NCBI RefSeq assembly: GCF_020906515.1
Contig: NC_085853.1
Coordinates: 2,170,001-2,234,000 of the forward strand
Direction of reading: 5' to 3'
Source of the DNA: Vanrija pseudolonga
Lineage: Eukaryota; Basidiomycota; Tremellomycetes; Trichosporonales; Trichosporonaceae
DNA length: 64,000 nt
The notes beneath the pieces are model-generated. The model was not told the DNA's origin and searched no databases. It saw only the letters and a list, made by a program, of their open reading frames with translations. Position 1 is the stretch's first letter; each line of letters begins with the position of its first letter. Positions 43,108-53,299 of this stretch are shown in pieces. The translations under genes and the position numbers were made by a program.

Positions 43108-45336
43108 ATGTCCTACTATCCATACGCGCCGCCGCCGCCGCCAGGAGGAGGACCATACTCGCACCTCCCTCCGCCCCCTCCGCCGGCAGGAGCGTACTCG
43201 CACCTCCCTCCCCCGCCACCACAGGCAGGATACTACCCTCCACCACCAGCACCAGCGGCACATCCCCCTCCTCCTGGTCCTTACTCGTCACCGCCTGGCG
43301 GCTACGCCCATGCCTCGCCACCGCCACCACCCGGCAGGCCCCTGCCGCCGAGCCAGGCCAGCACCCACCCCCACCACCAGCACGCGGGCCACGACCACCA
43401 CGGCTTCGCGAGCACGTATCATGGTACCAGCAGCGGGGGTAGCGGTGCCCCGCCTCACCAGCCCCCGGCCCTGTCCCCGCCGCTCTCGCCTTACACATCT
43501 ACTCGCGCCCTCCCTCCCCCACCTGCGGCAGCTGTGCTCCCGAGCCCTCCCTTAACTTCTGCCGATGACCTTGTGTCGCGCATGGGCTCGATGGCCATAG
43601 CGCCGAGCGCTACACCCACGGCCGCGAGCTCTACCCCCACCGCCGCAAGCTCCACAGCCATCGCCCCCAGCTCCTCGTTCACTAGGATCCCCACAATGCT
43701 ACACGAAGCCGGGTTTGGCCCTACGACGCTTGCGTGGCGCCTCGAGGAGCAGTCCCGCACGCCCATGACCTTCTATCGCTTCGGCTCGTTCGCCAACATG
43801 CCCATGTGTGCGGGATGCTTCAACGAGGTCAGCGGCCCGCTCATGGCGCAGTTCCAGGCGTACCACGCCGACCCGGGCACCTGTTGCTGGTGGGATACCC
43901 CGAGAATGCGCAAGCTTGTCGCGGCCGGCAAGCGCGACGAGATGGAGCACTTCCTCGCTCATCGCGCCACCGTCAAGCTGTGCATCGGCTCTGCGGGAAT
44001 CACGGATGCGCGGCCATTCTACAGGGTGCCGGGGCAACAGGACATGATGGTCTGCGCGGGATGCTACGAGGACTATATCCTAGCGACCATGCCCAACGCC
44101 AACTGGCAAGTGGGCTCCCAGACCCAGCCCGGCTGGATCTGCGACCTCGGAGCCCCGGCGTGCGCGTACGCGTGGGAGAAGCTGGGCCTCGACGCGTGGA
44201 TCCGCCTATCGCAGCATCGCCTGTCGTTGCCCGCGTGCGACGGAGGCGAGGTGCAAGGTGCCTCGCGCAAGTGGTATACCACCAAGCAAGCCATCCCCGG
44301 CCTGGTCATCTGCGAAGAATGCTACTTGGACCGAATCGCATACCGCAGCGCCTTTGCAGACGAGTTTGTTCCTGCGCCTCCGTTCGACCGAGGCGCCTGC
44401 GATCTCTTCGGCACCCTTTCCAATCTGTGGACATGGACCCTCGGCGATGGCGACTTCCAACGATTCATTCACTATGCTCGCATTGGCCTGCCCATGCCGG
44501 CGTGTACAAGGGAGGGAGGTTCCACAGACGGGTGGATCACTCTTACCGGACCAACTACCGACTTTGTTGCTTGCACCACTTGTGCGACCCGAAACATCGA
44601 GCCTTTGGGCCTGCAGCCCTTCTTTACTCGCGTACCTCTGGGGGGAACAGGCATCTGTGATCTTGGCTTCCCTCTCCACACCAGTGGTCCCCTTCTGAGC
44701 ATGTTGCGCGAAAGCGTCAATCTCGGTCTGTGGCGATTTGACAACTTCGCAAGGCGCATCACAAGCCTCCCCGCCTGCCCCTTGATCGAACACCCCACGG
44801 GAGCCACATGGTACGGCTGGGACCAACTACACATCTGCCCTCAATGCTGGGAGGCATTCGCCGTGGCGAGTCCACTGGCCGCCCAAGCACCCATTCGAGG
44901 GGTGGTTCTAGAGCAAGCCGTCATCTGCGCCCTGTGGACTCCTCGCATGCGCGGACTCTGGTGGCAGACATGCCTTGGTTCCATGACGCTCACCGAGCTC
45001 TTAAACTTCGCCACGGTGCGCGAGCAAGTCTACGCCAACACCATCATGAAGAGCAAGCACGAAGTCCGAATGGCGTCGCTAGAACACCAGCGGGCCATGT
45101 CCAAGATGCAGTTTGGCCTCATGGGAAAAATGGGCGATAACATTATTGGCGCAGCTGGTGGAACAGACTACCTATACAGCGGCCCCGGGTATAGCGAGTA
45201 CAACACGGCATCTGGAGCTGAAGCGGCATTCGACTTCAGGAAAGGTCAACGCATGGGCATGTCGGCGAACATTCACATGGCAAATGCGATGGAGCGAATG
45301 AAGTTGAGCTTTGCCGAGTTTGACAAAGTGGCATGA
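43108..45336 (+). CDS. Protein with five CxxC repeats
   Basis: Single exon, 742 residues. Residues 1-145 are a Pro/Gly/Tyr/His-rich tail of PPPPPxxGxYSHL units. From about 190 on, a unit of about 86 residues recurs five times. CxxC pairs fall near residues 234 (CAGC), 316 (CAGC), 402 (CEEC), 489 (CTTC) and 577 (CPQC), and each is followed about 30 residues later by a second Cys (CCWWDTP, ICDLGAP, ACDLFGT, ICDLGFP, ICALWTP) and often by LPAC. Four cysteines per unit suggest repeated zinc ribbons. The C-terminal 120 residues lack cysteines and include a helix with SLEHQRAMSKMQFGLMGKMG. No signal or membrane segment. I recall similar multi-CxxC fungal proteins of unknown function but cannot name the family. 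Confidence 0.85.
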   Translation: MSYYPYAPPPPPGGGPYSHLPPPPPPAGAYSHLPPPPPQAGYYPPPPAPAAHPPPPGPYSSPPGGYAHASPPPPPGRPLPPSQASTHPHHQHAGHDHHGFASTYHGTSSGGSGAPPHQPPALSPPLSPYTSTRALPPPPAAAVLPSPPLTSADDLVSRMGSMAIAPSATPTAASSTPTAASSTAIAPSSSFTRIPTMLHEAGFGPTTLAWRLEEQSRTPMTFYRFGSFANMPMCAGCFNEVSGPLMAQFQAYHADPGTCCWWDTPRMRKLVAAGKRDEMEHFLAHRATVKLCIGSAGITDARPFYRVPGQQDMMVCAGCYEDYILATMPNANWQVGSQTQPGWICDLGAPACAYAWEKLGLDAWIRLSQHRLSLPACDGGEVQGASRKWYTTKQAIPGLVICEECYLDRIAYRSAFADEFVPAPPFDRGACDLFGTLSNLWTWTLGDGDFQRFIHYARIGLPMPACTREGGSTDGWITLTGPTTDFVACTTCATRNIEPLGLQPFFTRVPLGGTGICDLGFPLHTSGPLLSMLRESVNLGLWRFDNFARRITSLPACPLIEHPTGATWYGWDQLHICPQCWEAFAVASPLAAQAPIRGVVLEQAVICALWTPRMRGLWWQTCLGSMTLTELLNFATVREQVYANTIMKSKHEVRMASLEHQRAMSKMQFGLMGKMGDNIIGAAGGTDYLYSGPGYSEYNTASGAEAAFDFRKGQRMGMSANIHMANAMERMKLSFAEFDKVA

Positions 45337-45503
45337 GGGGGTGATAGGGGTGTATCATGGGGTCGAGCGCTGGCCTGTTCTGTAGTATGTAGAGGAAGCA
45401 AGCGAACAATGCGAGGCGCCGAAGGTGTCATTGTCCATCGCGACGCCGATACATATCCATAGCTGTTTCTGCCTCTTCACTTTGAAGGATGGGTTTCAAA
45501 ATT

Positions 45504-47911
45504 TCAATCCAAGCCGACCATGTGGTGGATCCAGGACCCGAGGTCGTCGTCGGCTGGCTCCTCATCCTCGTCCACCTGGCCCGCCCTCTGAAATGTGCGC
45601 CACATTCGAGCAGCATAGGAATGCTGGCCGCCGATTCGCCCAGGGTAACGGTGGTTGTGGGCATATCGGCTTGTGTGCAGCTCGTGTTTCGCCTCGGACC
45701 GGAACATGAAGCACAGTGGCGGGTGCGTGATAGCTCTGTCGAGTTCAACAACCCTTCCCTGAACCAGAACAGGTGCCTGTGCACCCTCGTCCTGATAGTG
45801 GAGCAGCTCGGACTCGGATGTGGCGGCGGACAACACATCAAGCGACACGATCCCCGAGTGAGTAAATCGCGGCACACGACCGTCCTTAAGGCGACGGGCA
45901 AAGCCGGGTGGTCGTTTGTCGGAGTAGTCCTCTGCCCACTCGCTATCCAGAGCCAGCGCAGCCTTCTCGGCATCACTCTGAACACGTGGAGCCGGGTCGC
46001 CGCCATATGTCAGGCGATCCCGCTCTTTACGAGTTTCAACCTCTGGCTCGCAAGCAAAGTAGGTTTTCAGTGAGAAGGCAAGAGCCGAGCGGAGGGATAC
46101 GAACGACTTGTCAAACGTGGGTACGTCGTCTCGGCGTCTGGAAGGGGGTCAGCTTGTTGCAGAGGGGCGAAGGGAATCATCAGAGACACGACTCACATCG
46201 GGACGGAGATTTGAAACTCGTACACCTCCTTTGGCTCCTTGAACCGATACTGGGTCGGTGACTGACCGCGGAAAATGACCCCGCGAGGCTGCTTGACCGG
46301 TTGCGCCGTCTCGTCAGGCGCCATTAACATTTGAGAGGCCTCGGACCAGTGGCGACTGTTGGTCTGGCCAGCACCCAGGGCCACACCGAGACTCTTGATG
46401 TCGTCCTCGTCCATCTTGTTGATGAGCCAAGGGTACGTGTTGAGAGTGACATGGTGGAAAGACAAGAACATGGGATACTCTGATCCGTTGCCGGCGCGAG
46501 TGACAGTGACATTGAGCGTGGTGTTGCGTCCTGTGCATTGGGTCAGTTACATGTCCTGGTGCCGTGCACATGTGAGCCTCACCTTGAACTATGTTCTCCT
46601 CCGTGTCAGCCTTTGCAAAGGAAATGTGGAACTGCGCCAAGTTGCCCACGTCCTGAGTAGGGTAAGCAAGTCAGAATACTCGGGAGGCTTACGCATTGTG
46701 GTGCTGGCGGAGCAATGGGACCTTCCTCGAATCGAATGTCTGGAGAGGACCCGTTGGTCTCGCCGGTGGGTTCATCGACGTCAGTCGAGTTGGACCGAGG
46801 CGAGACCAAATCGAGCTTCTTTGGCCAGTCTGACTCTGGGAGATGCTTCTTGATCGGCGAGGTCGGCGATTGCATGGGTGTGAAGGCTGTATATCCTGCA
46901 GGAATGTACGCCTTTGAACCATCACGATGCGTGGCCATGACATAGTACTCGAGGAGAGTCTCTAACCACACATGCTAGGAGCCCGTCAGCAAAAACCAAG
47001 TTGCTACCCAATTCTCTCGACTTGCCGACTTCTCGGGGTCACCGCCGAAGATGCCATGACTCGGATCACCTATCGGAGGAAACTGACGAGCATTAGCTCA
47101 GAGGCGCAATGTAGTGCATGTAGCTTCGTCAATGTGCCCATGTACCGGTACTCACGTTGGTGTTTGGCATGACGACCGAGAACGACGATGTTGAGTCGAG
47201 CCATTCTCCATCGAGCCAGCTCTCCGGCGAGATTTCGAGGGTGAGGTTGGTGTCGAAGACTGGCCGTTCTACACCTTCCAACTTCCACCTCAATGGACTC
47301 TGGAGCTCCTGGTCTGTAGCCAGCATCAACAACCATGGCCACGAGGAGAAATCACGTACAGTACGCTATCATGGCTTGGCTGAAGGGATCCTCTCCTCCG
47401 AACGGTGAGTAGCCACCTAACATATCTGACTGGGGGTTTGTAGCGGTCGTGTGGTTGAAATCTTCGTGCCGAGGCCTCTTTGGCGCAGGGCCAATGTTGG
47501 GAGACCTACATGATTGTCAGCGGCTACTCGAGGGAGGCTGCACCCGCTGCCAGCATACCCAACGCACTTCAGCTTTGAGCTTGCGCGCTCCTTGAACACC
47601 AGGCCGACGCTCCAGTCGACAATGTCTTTGCAGCCAACGCCGTTGGCCGAGATTCGAACGTCGGCAGGTACGATGGTGTTCGGCACCAGGTCTGGGGAGC
47701 GGACCCAGGCGAGAATGGTGCAATTCCATGACGAGGGGACAGGTGGCGGGGGTGACACATGCGTATGGCATTCGGGGAGCGTTGCATCCAGCCCCGATGT
47801 CGGTGGTGTAGTTGCAGGCGCTTCCAAGGGCTTCTGGGCCATGAACGGGAGTCGGAATGGGAAGGCCACGGCAGCTGTCGAGCCCAGCAGGAGATATGGA
47901 AGCCACACCAT
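45504..47911 (-). CDS. Secreted eight-exon protein, possibly arrestin-like fold
   Basis: Minus strand, eight exons: 47911-47568, 47505-47360, 47313-47156, 47082-47008, 46974-46693, 46652-46583, 46530-46197 and 46137-45504; 680 residues, all phases consistent. It begins with a signal peptide (MVWLPYLLLGSTAAVAFPF). The chain is rich in alternating beta-like segments (DWSVGLVFKERASSKLKC, RPVFDTNLTLEISPESW, HVWLETLLEYYVMATHRDG, AQFHISFAKADTEENI, RNTTLNVTVTRAGNGSEY, VYEFQISVP, SLRSALAFSLKTYFACEPE). Several N-x-S/T sites and an even spread of cysteines fit an extracellular or ER-lumen protein. The strand pattern and SVGLVFKERA recall arrestin-like proteins, but this is a weak resemblance. No C-terminal anchor. 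Not related to the module array. Confidence 0.8.
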
Positions 47912-48397
47912 GGTGGATGTGCGTGGGGGACTTGGGGGGATGGGGAAGAGCAAGTGATATCGAGTCAGCTAGCCGGATTATGTAGGACCTGTTCGTGTGA
48001 ATGGCGTTAGGCGACTTGTTGTGCCTGTGGGTGGCGGCGACGACATGCGGGACTGGCTGGTTGGGGCTCCTAGGCACAGCCGAGGTACCACATGCAGCAC
48101 TAGGGCGTCAACCTCGGCTCCACTGCGCTCAAGGCAAGGATGATGCGTGCATGCCAACCGGTGGCACAAAAGGTTTTATGTACTGCGGAAGGGTCATGTA
48201 GGATGACTGCATCGTGGGATAGGGCTGTCTGTGCGAGGGAGGGCAGCGCCTCGCAGGGCAGTACACCGAGCCAAGCTGGCCCGAACACCGATAAGAGAAC
48301 TAATTGGCCGAGAGATTCAAGTGAACGACAGTATCCTCATGCTGATGATGGAGGGGGACTGTGAGCTCTTACTCTCAACGTCTGGGGTTGCTCCTTC
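47912..48397. other. Intergenic region
   Basis: A short plus-strand frame (about 48280-48360, IRELIGREIQVNDSILML) might be an upstream exon of the next gene, ending at a GTGAGC donor, but I could not join it with confidence. Confidence 0.35.
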
Positions 48398-48958
48398 ATG
48401 GTCACTGGCTCGCTGTATCAACCGCCCAGCTACTACTCACTGACTCGAGTTCGCCTTCGTCGAACGTGCATCGTGCCTAAAGCGTTGGCTTGGCAAGTCA
48501 CTGCGTTCCGGATAGCGGAACTGGAACAGCGTGTGGTCCAGCTCAACCGCGACGTGCAGGCTGCCCGCAAGGACCGCGACGATGTCAATTTTCGCTACGA
48601 CCAGTTCAAGCTCGCAGTCGAGCAGGGGAAGCGCATATCTCGTCGGGACCATAAGGACGCCGCGCACGGCGAAGTTGAGGAGCTACGACGCCGCGTCCGC
48701 GAGCTCGAGGGGCACAATGAGGACTTGCAGGCCCGTCTCCAGCTGGCGTTCGAGGAGGAAGAGACGTTCCAGGGTGAGTGCTTGCGGGATGTGCGAGATC
48801 GAGTGCACAGCAAGATGTTTGCCGGGGAGACGCTCGAGCGCGCGGAGATGCGCGAGCGGAAGAGCTGGTTTGGACGGTGGGTTTGCGTCGCGGTCAGCGC
48901 TGACTCAAGGCCACGGCGGAAGGGAGGGCTGTCAATCATGGACATGCTCCCGGCATAG
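48398..48958 (+). CDS. Coiled-coil relative of the array (5' end uncertain)
   Basis: Modelled as 48398-48876 plus 48910-48958; 175 residues from the first in-frame ATG, but upstream exons carrying module blocks may be missing. The core is a coiled coil (FRIAELEQRVVQLNRDVQ through RVRELEGHNEDLQARLQLA). A GTGGGT donor after WFGR joins in phase 2 to a last exon PRRKGGLSIMDMLPA. The gene at 49385 has the same layout: a PPxYS motif about 30 residues before RIAELE, the coiled coil, then a GTGGGT intron after an aromatic-Arg pair in the same phase. The shared layout is the main evidence that this is a real gene and a member of that subgroup. Function unknown. Confidence 0.6.
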   Translation: MVTGSLYQPPSYYSLTRVRLRRTCIVPKALAWQVTAFRIAELEQRVVQLNRDVQAARKDRDDVNFRYDQFKLAVEQGKRISRRDHKDAAHGEVEELRRRVRELEGHNEDLQARLQLAFEEEETFQGECLRDVRDRVHSKMFAGETLERAEMRERKSWFGRWVCVAVSADSRPRRKGGLSIMDMLPA

Positions 48959-49384
48959 GGCGGCTACATGGGGAGGTCACGCGGAGATGCAGTATTGTTG
49001 TGTAGGATCATAGCTGCTGATGGATCAGGTGCATTGAGGAGTTGGAGCAGGCCGCGAGCCGAAATTCCGAGTCGGCCTCGCGAGCGCTCGCTCCGACGGA
49101 GGTGTGCACAGCCATGCAACCAGCCCTCGTCGCCGTGTCCGCCCTCGTCGGCATAACGGTCACCTGGTACTGCGCCGCACCGCAAGCAGCCGGTGGTGTC
49201 GAGCGTGCCGACCGGCCGAGAAGGGTGTGCATCGCATGGTACCTTGGAGTCTCTTGGCGTGTGGTGGCTTTTGTGCCTGACGAGCGACAATGTGGCCATG
49301 ACGTGACGGCGGATCTGTGGCTTTTAACATCAACCATTCCAACCCGTCTCCGTCTACGTACCATACATACCACACACTGTCGCC

Positions 49385-50135
49385 ATGTCCTCGTCATCAT
49401 CGGCCCAACGCTATAGGGCACTGTACACGCCACTCCTCCCCGCCCACCGATAGTGAGTGCGCAAACGACGCTACTGACCCCAGCCACGACTTTGACCACG
49501 TGAAGCGGTTCATCGACCTCACCGTGTCTGAGGCGCGCACGGGCGCGGGGTACTCCGGCGCCGCGGGCCTACTGCAAGCGCTCCGAGAAGACGTAGGTAC
49601 AGCAGCTCAAAGGTTCGCACTGACGGTAGCTCGTGGAGAACGTTTCTGGTATCACGCGGGGGCTACGATATCTGGACGCCAAGCTGGGGGCGGACGAGAT
49701 GCGGAGCGCGAATGGCGAGGACGCCGCGCCGCCAGCATACTCGCGATCGCTGGAACTCCAGCCCACCATCCCCCCCGAAGCGACGAGCGATATGGCCATC
49801 GTGCGCATTGCCGAGCTGGAAGCGCGCGTCCTCCAGCTGAGTCGGGACGCGGCGAGCGCCAATATCGCCAGAGAGGAGGCCGAGACGAATGTCTCTTCTT
49901 TGCATGCGAGGGTGCGCCAGCTCAAGGTGGCGGGAGAGGGGCTGGAGTCCTGCCTCCAGGCTGCTCTTGAGGAAGTGGAGAGGGAAAGGAGCCAATCTGG
50001 TTCTCCAGCTACGCACGCGCGGGAGGGCAAAGGTGGCTCAGTGGAGACGGGACCGAACGAAGGAAAGCGGCGCTTGTTCCAATTTCGGTGGGTGCCCTGC
50101 GTGCCCTCTATTCTGACGTCCCCAGCTCGAAGTAG
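49385..50135 (+). CDS. Diverged module plus coiled-coil protein
   Basis: Four exons: 49385-49452, 49484-49592 (109 nt), 49630-50087 and 50126-50135; 214 residues. Exon 1 is short (MSSSSSAQRYRALYTPLLPA, then HR) and ends in phase 2 like other copies. Exon 2 begins YHDFDHVKRFIDLTVSEAR and ends LLQALRED in phase 0: the module exon with three extra codons, its D-x-K-x-x-RG core lost. Exon 3 opens LVENVSGITRGLRYLDAKLG, then APPAYSRS and a coiled coil (VRIAELEARVLQLSRDAA through SCLQAALEEVERER). The last intron (GTGGGT, phase 2) gives the end FQFRSK. Reading through it instead gives 25 more residues. Function unknown. Confidence 0.68.
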
Positions 50136-50485
50136 AACCAATAATGATAGAAGGAGAAGAGAATGTACATAATGCTGTTTAGAGAGGCGCTGAGCAGTTT
50201 GTAGGCATACCGAATGAACACACCGTCGTCGGACCCACGGAAAGAAGGCGTAAATGTGACTCACACGCTGCAGCAATACAAGACGAAGCTAGTGCCACGA
50301 TACTGCCGATGCAGCCGAGTTCAGTGCCTTCGAGACACCGCCTTCAAGGCAGACTCTTGGCCAAGTCGGAGGCCTGGACTCGGGCATGTCTACAAAAGGC
50401 CGCCGCCACCTGCACATGTGCACCACAACCCCCGCAGCGCATCACAATGGCACCACCCACAACAAACACACACCTGAGCAGAACT

Positions 50486-50888
50486 ATGCCCCCTCACACG
50501 GCTCCAACACAGTACCATACATTGCCGGAGGTGCGGTTAGCACTGCAGCGCCAAACCTCGAACGAGTGAGTCGCGTCGAGGCACCACTGCCAACACCACA
50601 CAGCGCCTGCGTGGCAATCGTGATGGACTACCTCATGTTCAAGGAGACCCGCCCCACTGGGGGGCTACGGAGGGAGGTATACCTCGATTACAAGCTGAGG
50701 AGGATGGAGCGTGAAGTGGGTAGGCGCGTCTCGAGGAAGGCTGACTCCAGTTCCCTCAGTTTGAAGCAGTCTTTCGGGCCGTTCGCGAGGTGTACACGTT
50801 GCGCGATTGCTCTCTGCCTCGTCCTCGCCGGGAGGAGCCACTTTGGCAGAATTACCCCCCGGTCCCTCCTCCTCCATACACACCGTAG
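50486..50888 (+). CDS. Short array module protein (112-nt exon type)
   Basis: Three exons: 50486-50565, 50604-50715 (112 nt) and 50751-50888; 109 residues. Exon 1 encodes MPPHTAPTQYHTLPEVRLAL and ends in phase 2. Exon 2: ACVAIVMDYLMFKETRP, then VYLDYKLRRMERE. Exon 3: FPQFEAVFRAVREVYTLRD, then a proline-rich end PPVPPPPYTP. The GLGPSRVL and WPP blocks are gone, so this subtype is the first two helices plus the FPxFxxxFRxVR segment. The next two genes (51127 and 52007) share the MPP start, the Y-L-D-x-KL core and the PPPxY end. All three lie in 2 kb on one strand, a recent tandem triplication. Function unknown. Confidence 0.82.
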
Positions 50889-51073
50889 ACAGTTCAAAGA
50901 CAGACAGATGGCGCCACGGCCCCTGTCCGAGTTAGCATAGCCAAGTGTTATAATGCAGTGAATCACGTTCCCGACGGAGCCGAGTCCAGCAGTTGTACTG
51001 TACAGTAGGTAGGCACAACGTATGACAGACGGCTTGGCAAGAGAGTCAAAGCCCAGGTTCCCCACACACAGTG

Positions 51074-51079
51074 TATAAA
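51074..51079 (+). promoter_or_regulatory. TATA box
   Basis: TATAAA within GTGTATAAAG, 53 bases before the ATG at 51127. Confidence 0.55.
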
Positions 51080-51126
51080 GTTCTGGCCAACTTGGCGGCG
51101 AAGACAGAACAACGGCCCACCCCAAC

Positions 51127-51514
51127 ATGCCACCGCCACCTTCCTGGATAAATCTACGAACAGCCTCTGAGGTCCGCAACGCGCTACGCGAAGCGACCGG
51201 GCGCACGTGAGTCGTCGGCCACCATACGTACACACACCAACACCAATCAGCACCTATATAGCGATCCTGTTCATCTACCTCACGTACAAGGCGACACGCC
51301 CTAAGAAGCTTGCCGATGTTAGCGTGTATCTCGACCGCAAGTTGGCCAGGATCGAGTGTCTGGTGCGTGTCGACGTGCTACACGCTGACTCTAGTTCCCC
51401 GGCCTCGTCTCCGTGTTCCGGGAGATTCGGTACGAGTTCGGACTGCGACAGCAGCCTCTGTTAGAGGGGGTCGAGCTGGGCCGGCTCGGGCCGCCGCCAG
51501 CCTACAGACTCTAG
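51127..51514 (+). CDS. Short array module protein (112-nt exon type)
   Basis: Three exons: 51127-51206 (80 nt, as in the gene at 50486), 51251-51362 (112 nt) and 51395-51514; 103 residues. Exon 1: MPPPPSWINLRTASEVRNAL, closing EATGR in phase 2. Exon 2: TYIAILFIYLTYKATRPKK, then VYLDRKLARIECL. Exon 3: FPGLVSVFREIRYEFGLRQ and a proline end GPPPAYRL. Exon 2 here is markedly hydrophobic (IAILFIYL), but in the family alignment this is the amphipathic helix, so I do not call it a membrane segment. It is clearly a tandem copy of the gene at 50486. Function unknown. Confidence 0.83.
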
Positions 51515-52006
51515 GTGTCGGAACCGCGCATGTTGAAGCTGGATGAACTGCCACTGCGGTGCCACATGTACCGAGGGGCATATGCAACGGAGCTCGGGCC
51601 TCGGTGAGCTGCACCACTGGGCACATTTCTTGGAGGGCAAGGGTCAGCGAGCGGGATGCGGCTGTCAGGGGAAGCTGTGTGCGATCCTCGACTCGTCCGC
51701 AATGTTGCCGACACAACCGAGCACACGACCGCCACGAAGCTACGTGCCGCACTGGATTATGCCTCCTCCAATCTTGGCGGCCACACCGCAGGCCCAGGCC
51801 CGCGGCTTCCTTCTTGTCAAGGTTGGAGCTGGTGTCGCGGCGGTGGACATACCGGCCACCACTCGTCGAAGGTTGAGCTTTCATCTGACCCGTTTCGTGA
51901 GGCACAGGCAGAAGTGTGACCTCGGCGCCGGCGCGGCATGGTACATGCTATGTAAAGATGTCAATACATACATGTCTATCGTTCCGGCACTGTCACCTAC
52001 CACACG
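51515..52006. other. Intergenic region with duplicated segment
   Basis: Contains one copy (51707-51754) of a 48-base segment that recurs at 52714-52761. Otherwise nothing is supported. Confidence 0.5.
51707..51754 (+). repeat. Duplicated 48-base segment, copy 1
   Basis: Matches 52714-52761 at about 39 of 48 positions by eye. In the plus-strand frame the two read ADTTEHTTATKLRAAL and AETAEHATATQLVGAL, so it may be a relic of a small duplicated gene. Confidence 0.6.
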
Positions 52007-52472
52007 ATGCCGCCTCATCCAGATTATCAACCCCCGCGGCTCCGCATACCACCAAAGGAGTTCAGAACAGCGGCAGTAGTGCGCGTGGCACTGGGCCAGG
52101 TGATCTTCCAGTCGTGAGTGTTATAGCCACCGCCAGCTCACGCCCAGCACGTGGGTGGCGATGCTGCTCTCCTACCTCGCATCCAAAGAATCGCGTGTCC
52201 CAATGCGGGAAGCAAAGCAAGTGTATCTCGACCGCAAGCTCAAGAGGCGTGAGTGCGACATGAGTGAGGGGAGAATCCGGCTCCAGCTCCCGAGCCTGGT
52301 GGACGCGTTTCGAGAAGTCCGCCAGGCGTACCGGTTGCCCCAGCCCGCCGTGTGGCGCGAGGATGGAGGAGCTGCTACCCCCCTTGGCTCTCTCCCAACG
52401 TTGCCGCCTCCGCCATACTCCAGTCTTCCTCTGGACACGTATCCTCCACCGTACACTCCGACCGTAGACTGA
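52007..52472 (+). CDS. Short array module protein with lost second intron
   Basis: Two exons: 52007-52113 and 52148-52472; 143 residues. Exon 1: MPPHPDYQPPRLRIPPKEF then RTAAVVRVALGQVIF, phase 2. Exon 2 begins with the module exon (TWVAMLLSYLASKESRVPM, then VYLDRKLKRRE) and reads without interruption through CDMSEGRIRLQ into the third block LPSLVDAFREVRQAYRL. The place where its two upstream sisters have an intron here holds eight in-frame codons. The end is proline-rich (PPPPYSSLPLDTYPPPYTP). Splicing the GTGAGT..CCAG stretch (52249-52286) would break the frame, so I read it as coding. Function unknown. Confidence 0.78.
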
Positions 52473-53299
52473 CTTCGTGGCAACTTGCACCCTGGTGTTC
52501 ATGCTGGCCACTTTGTCGGACGAGGAGCCGCGAAGATTCCCCCGGCGACGATAAGCGGGCTAACTCGGCCTCCCGCGGGCTGGCGTTTATCCTATGCACA
52601 TGTGCCAGATCCTCATAAGCCCTATGTATGCATGTGGGAGATCTCCACGCGAATGTGGTGGTGTGGTGGTACAGGGAACAATGCTGTGCGCGACCCCGCC
52701 ACCCGCCGGTGCTGCCGAGACAGCCGAGCACGCGACCGCCACGCAGCTCGTCGGCGCACTGCAATGTGCCTTGGCGAGCTTGTCGATGGTGTCGGCCACC
52801 GCCGTGCTGGTCCAGGCCCACGACCTGGTCAGCGCGGAGGACGGTGGCATGGCGTGATGTGCCACTGCCCGGTGCCGACTGTACCAAGGCGGCGCGGAGA
52901 CGGCCACACGCCAAGACGTCAGGCGTCCCTTGGGTTTACCTACTCCGCCCAACCGGTGCATGATGCAGGAGCAAGGATCCTGCACAGAACGGGAAAATCA
53001 GTGCGCCAGAGCATAGAAGCCGTCGTCGGCTGTGCGTCGGAATCTCAGTCCGCCGGCACGTGCAGCACCAGTCAACATGGCACACCCTGCTCCACCCCAC
53101 CGCCTTGACCGGCTCGCAAATCCCGCTCGCTCCGCCAGGACCGGCCGTCGTCGTCATTGAGATAAGAGGTGAGTGGCGTTGAGCGGTCGATGCCGGTCGC
53201 ATCGGGTCGTGCGTGCTTGATATCAGCCGGCGGGCAGCGGTGGCACATTGCCACCAACGTCCTCCCAGCCTTGCTCGCCACCACCCACCCGAGTCCTCC
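52473..53299. other. Intergenic or decayed region
   Basis: Contains the second copy of the 48-base segment at 52714-52761 within a short plus-strand frame (52682-52857) with a mildly hydrophobic stretch ALQCALASLSMVSATAVLV. An upstream exon for the gene at 53300 may also lie here (a GTGAGT donor occurs near 53170), but I could not fix it. Confidence 0.4.
52714..52761 (+). repeat. Duplicated 48-base segment, copy 2
   Basis: Partner of 51707-51754; see that entry. It lies within a short frame starting with ATG at 52682. Confidence 0.6.

Noticed and set aside
51251-51290. Membrane helix in the short module protein at 51127 (IAILFIYL)
   Set aside because: In the family alignment this is the conserved amphipathic helix of the module exon, too short and flanked by charged residues.
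52249-52286. GTGAGT..CAG stretch as an intron in the gene at 52007
   Set aside because: Removing it breaks the frame, whereas reading through keeps the third module block in frame.
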